This document shows, in pieces, positions 63,485-64,000 of a DNA stretch of 64,000 bases. The number at the start of each line of letters is the position of its first letter. Within the stretch, counting starts at the first letter, position 1. Source of the stretch: Paenibacillus nasutitermitis (lineage in GTDB: Bacteria > Bacillota > Bacilli > Paenibacillales > Paenibacillaceae); the NCBI RefSeq assembly GCF_014641075.1, contig NZ_BMHP01000001.1, positions 930,001 through 994,000 on the forward strand, written 5' to 3'. Under the pieces are notes generated by a model. It searched no databases and was not told where the DNA came from. It saw nothing but the letters and a program-made list of their open reading frames with translations. The position numbers and the translations under genes were made by a program.

Positions 63485-64000
63485 ATGTCGGGTGAAGAAG
63501 TTATTCAACGATTTAATGGAGGACTTGACTATTTAATAGGCCTTGACATCGGAACATCTGCTGTAAAAGGGGTGTTAATGTCTACGGATGGTCTGATTGT
63601 TTCCAAAGAGAGGAAGGAAACCGAATATCAGTCGTTTGCAGGCGGATGGATTCAGTTCGACGTTGATCAATTATACCGTATAACCGTGGATGTCATTCGC
63701 AGACTGACAACTGTTTTGCCGGAAGGAGCATCAGTGGCAGCGCTCAGTATCGCTTCAGCAAGCGGGAATACCGTGCTGGTGGACGATCGAGGCGAGCCTA
63801 TGATTCCAGCTTTCAGCTGGATGGATACGCGTGCTACGAATGAGATGCAAACGGTGTTCGGGACATTAAAGGCTGATGATGTACATGAATTAACAGGGTG
63901 GCCCTTGCTCAATATGTTCCCTCTGGCTCATCTATCATGGCTCAAATGTCACAGACCCGAATTTCTGGATCATTCCTCCAAAATTTGCATGAGCACAGAG
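63485..64000 (+). CDS. FGGY-family carbohydrate kinase, N-terminal part (cut by window end)
   Basis: 172 codons are open to the last base. The start ATG at 63485 follows GCAAGGAAGGAG. The ATPase phosphate loop reads YLIGLDIGTSAVKGVLM, followed by GGWIQFDVDQLYRITVDVIR and PAFSWMDTRATNE, as in gluconokinase/xylulokinase-type enzymes. It should phosphorylate a sugar whose phosphate is read by the DeoR protein upstream. The exact sugar cannot be told from this part. Confidence 0.88.
   Translation, partial: MSGEEVIQRFNGGLDYLIGLDIGTSAVKGVLMSTDGLIVSKERKETEYQSFAGGWIQFDVDQLYRITVDVIRRLTTVLPEGASVAALSIASASGNTVLVDDRGEPMIPAFSWMDTRATNEMQTVFGTLKADDVHELTGWPLLNMFPLAHLSWLKCHRPEFLDHSSKICMSTE

Overview
The window looks like a spore-forming, low-to-mid GC Firmicute of the Paenibacillus type. 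Evidence: an alpha/beta small acid-soluble spore protein, the polA-mutM-ytaF-coaE gene order followed by nrdR, a YesM/YesN-type two-component pair, an AraC-type transmembrane regulator of the kind common in Paenibacillus, and several LplB/LplC-style sugar importers that lack their own ATPase. This assignment is inference from gene content; no 16S gene is present.

Layout. (1) 1-10315 is conserved chromosome: the 3' end of pstS and pstCAB (phosphate import), polA, mutM, ytaF, coaE, a lytic transglycosylase, a spore protein, nrdR and an intact tRNA-Ala(GGC). (2) 10316-25943 is an accessory segment directly downstream of that tRNA. Partial copies of the tRNA and of an attached 75-bp element lie at both ends. 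Its left part holds debris: a frameshifted VOC gene, the 3' end of a group II intron and an ExeA-like ATPase fragment. Its right part is a coherent glycan-use locus: a large secreted alpha/alpha-toroid enzyme with carbohydrate-binding modules, a Gfo/Idh oxidoreductase, a GntR regulator fused to a solute-binding-protein domain, and an operon of an isochorismatase-like hydrolase, a sugar ABC importer, a polysaccharide deacetylase and a DppA-like D-aminopeptidase. Three promoters in this locus share the operator ACATGTAT-NN-ACATGTAT, so one regulator probably controls all of it. This is the most interesting system in the window.

(3) 26-36 kb is a patchwork of regulators and small redox or detoxification enzymes: MerR, two NmrA-like paralogues, an arylamine N-acetyltransferase, a GAF-containing NarL-type two-component system, an FMN reductase and an alpha/beta hydrolase. 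Several genes here are decayed: an MFS transporter, a TetR regulator cut to its ligand domain, a duplicated SRPBCC fragment, and a fucose-isomerase-like gene reduced to its two ends. (4) 36.3-47.3 kb is a second polysaccharide locus: Gfo/Idh, an AraC-type membrane regulator, a sugar ABC importer and a secreted multimodular pectate lyase. (5) 47.7-51.4 kb holds DoxX, an XRE/MmyB regulator, an azoreductase-like flavoprotein, an HxlR regulator and an SDR. (6) 51.7-58.7 kb is a third sugar-uptake locus: a YesM/YesN two-component pair divergent from two permeases and a lipoprotein. (7) 58.7-64 kb holds a PNPOx-like protein divergent from a MocR regulator, an acyltransferase, and a DeoR regulator with the start of an FGGY kinase.

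All three sugar importers consist of two permeases and a lipoprotein with no nucleotide-binding subunit, so they presumably share an MsmX-like ATPase encoded elsewhere.
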